Assembly: GCA_963814865.1 (NCBI GenBank)
Contig: CAWFEN010000011.1
Coordinates: 149,121 to 213,120 of the forward strand
DNA from: AP-15 sp963814865
GTDB lineage: Bacteria; Pseudomonadota; Alphaproteobacteria; ATCC43930; CGMCC-115725
Reading direction: 5' to 3'
Length of the DNA stretch: 64,000 bases
Part shown: in pieces, positions 60,735-64,000 of the stretch
How the letters are laid out: every line of letters starts with the position of its first letter
Position numbering within the stretch: position 1 is the stretch's first letter
Notes under the pieces: model-generated
What the model saw: the letters and a program-made list of their open reading frames with translations, nothing else
Told to the model about the DNA's origin: nothing
Database searches by the model: none
Made by a program: the position numbers and the translations under genes

Positions 60735-61178
60735 ATGCCGGACAGAGCGCGGGTCGACCTGCGCAGCGATCACGCGGAGCTCTGCCGGCTGATCGGTTTT
60801 GCCGAGGCATTCGCCCGCCGCCACCTGCTCCCGGGGGCTGAGCGGGCGCGCCTCCTGGTGGTTCTCGAAGAGCTGTTCACCAACGCCGTCAATCATGGCT
60901 ACCCCGGCGGTCGTGCGGCCGGACGAATCGATATAACGCTCGCCGTGGCCGGCGCCGCGCTGACGATTGCGTTCAGCGACGACGGCCGACCGTTCGATCC
61001 GCTCGCCCGCACGCCGCCCGATCTCGACCGCCCGGCGACGGAACGGCCGATCGGCGGGCTCGGCCTGCGTCTGCTGCGCGCCTTCGTCGACGAGGCCCGC
61101 TACTGCCGCCGGGACGGCCGCAACCACCTGGTCCTGATCCGCAACCTCGCCCATTCCGGCCCAAAAGCCCACGGATGA
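60735..61178 (+). CDS. RsbW-like serine-kinase/anti-sigma ATPase
   Basis: 147 residues. GHKL ATPase of the RsbW/SpoIIAB type: N box LEELFTNAVNHGY, G1 FSDDGRPFDP and G2 GGLGLRLLRAF. It would phosphorylate the STAS domain of the upstream protein on serine and/or bind a sigma factor. It overlaps the next gene by 4 bp. Confidence 0.87.
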   Translation: MPDRARVDLRSDHAELCRLIGFAEAFARRHLLPGAERARLLVVLEELFTNAVNHGYPGGRAAGRIDITLAVAGAALTIAFSDDGRPFDPLARTPPDLDRPATERPIGGLGLRLLRAFVDEARYCRRDGRNHLVLIRNLAHSGPKAHG

Positions 61179-61813
61179 GCGGCTGCGGCGCCGTAAGCCA
61201 AGCCTTCGACCATCTCAGCGCCGAGATCCGCGCCTGCACCGTCTGTGCGCCATACCTGCCGCTGGGGCCGCGCCCGGTCGTGCGCGGGCGGCCCTCGGCG
61301 CGGCTCCTGATCATCAGCCAGGCGCCGGGGATCAGGGTGCATGAAAGCGGGCTCTCGTTCGACGATCGCAGCGGCGACCGGCTGCGTGCCTGGCTCGGGC
61401 TCGACCGCGAGGCGTTTTACGACGAAAGCCGGGTGGCGGTCATGGGTATGGGCTTCTGCTATCCCGGCCGCGACATGAAGGGCGGCGACCGGCCGCCGCG
61501 GCCCGAATGCGCGCCGCGCTGGCACGGGCGGCTGCGCCCGCTGTTGCCGGCGATCGAGCTGACCCTGCTCGTCGGCCTTCATGCGATCCGTCATTACCTG
61601 CCGGCGCAGCGCAGCCGGCCGATGGCAGAGACGGTCGCAGATTGGCGCGATTTCCTGCCGGAATTCTTTGTCCTGCCGCATCCGAGCTGGCGTGCGGCAC
61701 TCTGGCTCGCCGGCAATCCCTGGTTCGGAGCCGAGGCGTTGCCCGAGCTGCGCGCGCGGGTCGCCGCGGCGCTCAATCGGACGCCTCGATCCGCGCCATG
61801 TCGTCGTCGCTGA
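61175..61813 (+). CDS. Uracil-DNA glycosylase-family protein
   Basis: 212 residues of the UDG fold: LLIISQAPGIRVHESG (motif A with A-P-G), FYDESRVAVMGMGFCYPG and a C-terminal LPHPSWRAALWLAGNPWF (motif with H-P-S). Two cysteines (RACTVC) stand where Fe-S UDGs have a cluster, but four ligands cannot be assigned with certainty. Base specificity is unknown; some branches act on other lesions. It overlaps the kinase by 4 bp and converges with the metallopeptidase, overlapping it by 41 bp. Confidence 0.8.
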   Translation: MSGCGAVSQAFDHLSAEIRACTVCAPYLPLGPRPVVRGRPSARLLIISQAPGIRVHESGLSFDDRSGDRLRAWLGLDREAFYDESRVAVMGMGFCYPGRDMKGGDRPPRPECAPRWHGRLRPLLPAIELTLLVGLHAIRHYLPAQRSRPMAETVADWRDFLPEFFVLPHPSWRAALWLAGNPWFGAEALPELRARVAAALNRTPRSAPCRRR

Positions 61814-62165
61814 AGCCGAAATGGTGGCCGATCTCGTGGATCAGCACGTGGCGCACCAGGTCCGCCAGGTCTTCGCCGGTCTCGCACCAGTAATCGAGGA
61901 TCGGCCGGCGATAGAGAAAGATCATGTCGAGCTGGGGGTGCGGATCGCTGACGCTTTTGTGCGGCAGTGCCACGCCGCGGTAGAGGCCGAGGATGTCGAA
62001 CGGGCTGTCGAGATCCATCGCCCTTTCGGTTTCCTCATCGGGAAATTCCTCGACGCGGATCGTGACCGGGCCGACATGCCGCCGGAGCTTGCGCGGGATC
62101 GTGGCGAGCGCCTGCCGCGCCAATTCCTCGATATCGGCGAGCGAGGGCGGAACCTGTTCGCTCAC
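61773..62165 (-). CDS. Minimal zinc metallopeptidase (HExxH)
   Basis: 130 residues from a GTG start. LGLYRGVALPHKSV, DMIFLYRRPILDYW and the zincin motif VLIHEIGHHFGFSDDDM mark the small metallopeptidase family (PF06262-like). The start at 62165 follows AGG; a longer reading frame upstream is not credible. Substrates are unknown; the fold is near that of a small peptide hydrolase or adaptor. Confidence 0.85.
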   Translation of the reverse strand: MSEQVPPSLADIEELARQALATIPRKLRRHVGPVTIRVEEFPDEETERAMDLDSPFDILGLYRGVALPHKSVSDPHPQLDMIFLYRRPILDYWCETGEDLADLVRHVLIHEIGHHFGFSDDDMARIEASD

Positions 62166-62238
62166 GGCCTCACCCCGCGCTTGACCTCGCACACCGCACT
62201 GCTCACTTCCTGTCGAGACGACACCAAGGGAGGGCGGC

Positions 62239-62556
62239 ATGGTCGAGAAGCTGGTCGGCGCGGCGCGGCATACGGCGCTGCACGAGATCCACGGCTGGGT
62301 CGAGGTCGAGGACCGCGACGCGATCCGCAAGAGCTATCATTTCCGCAACTTCTCCGAGGCCTGGGGCTTTCTGTCGCGGGTGGCGCTGCATGCTGAAAAA
62401 ATGGATCACCATCCGGAGATCTTCAACGTCTACAACCGCGTCGAGCTGATCCTGGCGACCCATGACGTGGACGGCCTCAGCGAGCGCGACATCCGCCTCG
62501 CCCATGCGATCGACGAAATCGCGGCCGAACGCGACCGCCGCCCGCCGCTGCCCTGA
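62239..62556 (+). CDS. 4a-hydroxytetrahydrobiopterin dehydratase
   Basis: 105 residues. The PCD signature FRNFSEAWGFLSRVALHAEKMDHHPEIFNVYNRV contains the catalytic histidines. It dehydrates 4a-hydroxy-pterin formed by aromatic amino-acid hydroxylases, or serves as a pterin recycling enzyme. AGGGAGGGCGGC precedes the start. Divergent from the metallopeptidase. Confidence 0.92.
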   Translation: MVEKLVGAARHTALHEIHGWVEVEDRDAIRKSYHFRNFSEAWGFLSRVALHAEKMDHHPEIFNVYNRVELILATHDVDGLSERDIRLAHAIDEIAAERDRRPPLP

Positions 62557-62612
62557 CGGCTGCTGCGGGGCTGCGCCGCTGCGGGGCCGCGATCGGCCCC
62601 TCGCCCGCTTCG

Positions 62613-63155
62613 TCAGCGGAACGGCACGGTCAGAACGAACGTCGCCATCTCCTGGCCGGGGTCTTCCTTGCCGATACCGGCGTTCGACATGTGATAAAAG
62701 CCGACGCCGATCCGCTTCATATCGGCGAAGCGATAGTCGAGCTCGACGCCGCTGCGGAACTCCCACCACGAGCCGAGATTGATCCCCTGGCCACTGTAGT
62801 AATATCCGGCCGAGGTGCTTGGGGTGAGGATCAGGTCATACGGGAGATGGATATCGAAACCGAACCCGAAATAACCGAAAAAGCCGCCGCTGGTGTCCCC
62901 GGAAACGCCGACGAAGGGTGAAAAAATCCACAGCACGTCGCCGAATCGGTACTCGCTCAACAACAAGCCGGAGACGCCGGCGTGCAGCTTCTTCTCGTCG
63001 GGCAACACGTCGAAGGCACCGCCGCCGAGCGCCACGCGGGGCGGATCGCCGGGCGAACCGAAGGTGATCTGCGCCGCGGCCGGATGCGACACGGCGATCC
63101 CGAGCAACAGGAGCATGCCCATCCCCACCCGGCCGATGGCTCTCCCAATGCTCAC
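62613..63155 (-). CDS. Lipid A 3-O-deacylase (PagL-like)
   Basis: 180 residues. Signal peptide (MLLLLGIAVSHPAAAQ) and a small beta-barrel (alternating aromatic strands EYRFGDVLWIFSPFVGVS, GYFGFGFDIHLPYDLIL). FYHMSNAGIGKEDPGQE carries the His-x-Ser dyad and Glu of PagL. It removes the 3-linked acyl chain of lipid A in the outer membrane. Located between pterin dehydratase and the aminopeptidase, apparently as a single gene. Confidence 0.88.
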   Translation of the reverse strand: MSIGRAIGRVGMGMLLLLGIAVSHPAAAQITFGSPGDPPRVALGGGAFDVLPDEKKLHAGVSGLLLSEYRFGDVLWIFSPFVGVSGDTSGGFFGYFGFGFDIHLPYDLILTPSTSAGYYYSGQGINLGSWWEFRSGVELDYRFADMKRIGVGFYHMSNAGIGKEDPGQEMATFVLTVPFR

Positions 63156-63277
63156 ATTCGTCCCCCAGCAGTTGCGCGCAGGTTGGCGGGCGCAATTCTA
63201 GAAGACATGCTGCGCCGCGCAAGCGAAACCCGGTCGGCTCCGGGTCCGCCCTGCCGCCCGGCCCGCCACCGGGATGC

Positions 63278-64000
63278 TCACCAGCGCTTCATCCGTTCCG
63301 TCGCCAGCACCAGCTGCTCGCGGATGCCGGGTTCCATGGCCGAGTGCCCGGCATCGGGCACGATCACGTATTCGGCTTCGGGCCAGGCGCGGGCGAGTTC
63401 GTCGGCGCTGCCGATCGGGCAAACCATGTCGTAGCGCCCCTGCACGATGGTCGCCGGCAGATGGCGTATCCGCCCGACCCGCGCGATCAGATCGCGGTCG
63501 CCGGCGAACAGATGGCGGCTGAAGAAATGGGCTTCGATCCGCGCCAGGCCCAAAGCGAGCCGGTCGTCGCCAAAGGCCGCCACCGTCTCCGGATTGGGCA
63601 GCAAGGTCGAGCACCGCCCCTCGTAAATGCCCCAGGCGCGCGCCGCCGGCATATGGATCTGCGGGTCGGGATCGAGCAGGCGCCGGTAATAGGCGGCGAG
63701 GATGTCGCCGCGCTCGGCCTCGGGGAGAAACCCCGAGAAGGCGCGCCAAGCCTCGGGGAAGACCCGGCGCACGCCATAGAGAAACCAGTCGATCTCCTCG
63801 CGCCGGCACAGGAAGATGCCGCGCAGGACGAGCCCGGCGCAGCCCTGGGGATGGGTTTCGGCATAGTCGAGCGCCAATGTCGAGCCCCAGGAGCCGCCGA
63901 AGACCAGCCATTTTTCGATGCCGAGCTCGTTGCGCAGGCACTCGATATCGGCAACGAGGTGCGTCGGCGAATTGTCACGGATCTCGCCGAGCGGCGCCGA
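63278..64000 (-). CDS. pip: Prolyl aminopeptidase, N-terminus off the window
   Basis: The last 240 codons of an alpha/beta hydrolase; the gene continues past base 64000. Nucleophile elbow GGSWGSTLALDYAE, IFLCRREEIDWFLYGVRRVFP and IVQGRYDMVCPIGSADELA (Asp), and PDAGHSAMEPGI (His) are prolyl iminopeptidase signatures. Nothing upstream is visible. Confidence 0.92.
   Translation of the reverse strand, partial: SAPLGEIRDNSPTHLVADIECLRNELGIEKWLVFGGSWGSTLALDYAETHPQGCAGLVLRGIFLCRREEIDWFLYGVRRVFPEAWRAFSGFLPEAERGDILAAYYRRLLDPDPQIHMPAARAWGIYEGRCSTLLPNPETVAAFGDDRLALGLARIEAHFFSRHLFAGDRDLIARVGRIRHLPATIVQGRYDMVCPIGSADELARAWPEAEYVIVPDAGHSAMEPGIREQLVLATERMKRW

Overview
The window is a high-GC chromosomal segment of an alphaproteobacterium, most likely from the Rhodospirillales or a close relative. 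The placement rests on gene order: dusB-ntrB-ntrC-ntrY-ntrX-(HAD)-hfq-hflX-mazG, a fused ispDF, rlpA-dac-tmk-holB-metG-tatD, and dgt-argS-SPOR-nagZ-(S2P)-scpA-scpB are all typical of that class. I see no prophage, insertion sequence or CRISPR array. Every stretch over about 300 bases holds a gene or gene remnant.

Layout. 1-7 kb: edge of a DjlA-like co-chaperone, a decayed FAD oxidoreductase, a frameshifted beta-propeller lactonase, an MFS exporter, a nitrilase-MOSC pair, a CinA-C amidase and ispDF. 7-17 kb: the nitrogen two-component cluster, leading into hfq, hflX and mazG. 17.6-27 kb: a GNAT-Nudix fusion, then a long minus-strand housekeeping and cell-wall block. 27-31.5 kb: a plus-strand cluster of a LigB-type dioxygenase, two different ferritin-like proteins each followed by a 2[4Fe-4S] ferredoxin, and an amidohydrolase. 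This is my best candidate for an undescribed oxidative system. 31.6-38.4 kb: segregation, cell-wall recycling, argS and dgt on the minus strand. 38.6-47.7 kb: accessory genes (a patatin lipoprotein with a small unknown protein, a broken Phd antitoxin, hydantoinase B, a VOC protein, an intradiol dioxygenase, a broken anion permease, ArsR plus SRPBCC, and a GNAT). 47.8-50.7 kb: a GlcG/HbpS-like protein, fhs and 5-FTHF cyclo-ligase. 50.7-53.8 kb: a TauE/SafE remnant with an internal 66-bp inversion, a PEP-CTERM protein, a DUF2784 protein and a Tat-exported phosphoesterase.

53.8-57.7 kb is a complete respiratory operon: a CuA subunit, a heme-copper catalytic subunit that lacks the helix-VI tyrosine, SCO/SenC, a membrane protein and an NsrR-like Rrf2 regulator. 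An 11-1-11 dyad overlaps the predicted -10 element. The order matches the norSY-senC-orf1 nitric oxide reductases known from ammonia oxidisers, so NO detoxification under NsrR control is the best reading. 57.7-64 kb: three tRNA genes (Arg-TCT, Pro-TGG, Ser-GCT), an NDUFS4-like protein, an ECF-type sigma factor, a STAS-metallo-beta-lactamase fusion with an RsbW-like kinase, a UDG-like protein, a small zinc peptidase, pterin dehydratase, a PagL-like deacylase and a partial prolyl aminopeptidase.

An important caveat: about a dozen conserved genes or gene remnants are interrupted by single-base indels, including argS (three) and holB, which should be essential. Most are net +1. I read these mainly as assembly or sequencing errors. 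They are labelled pseudogene here only because the frame is broken as given.
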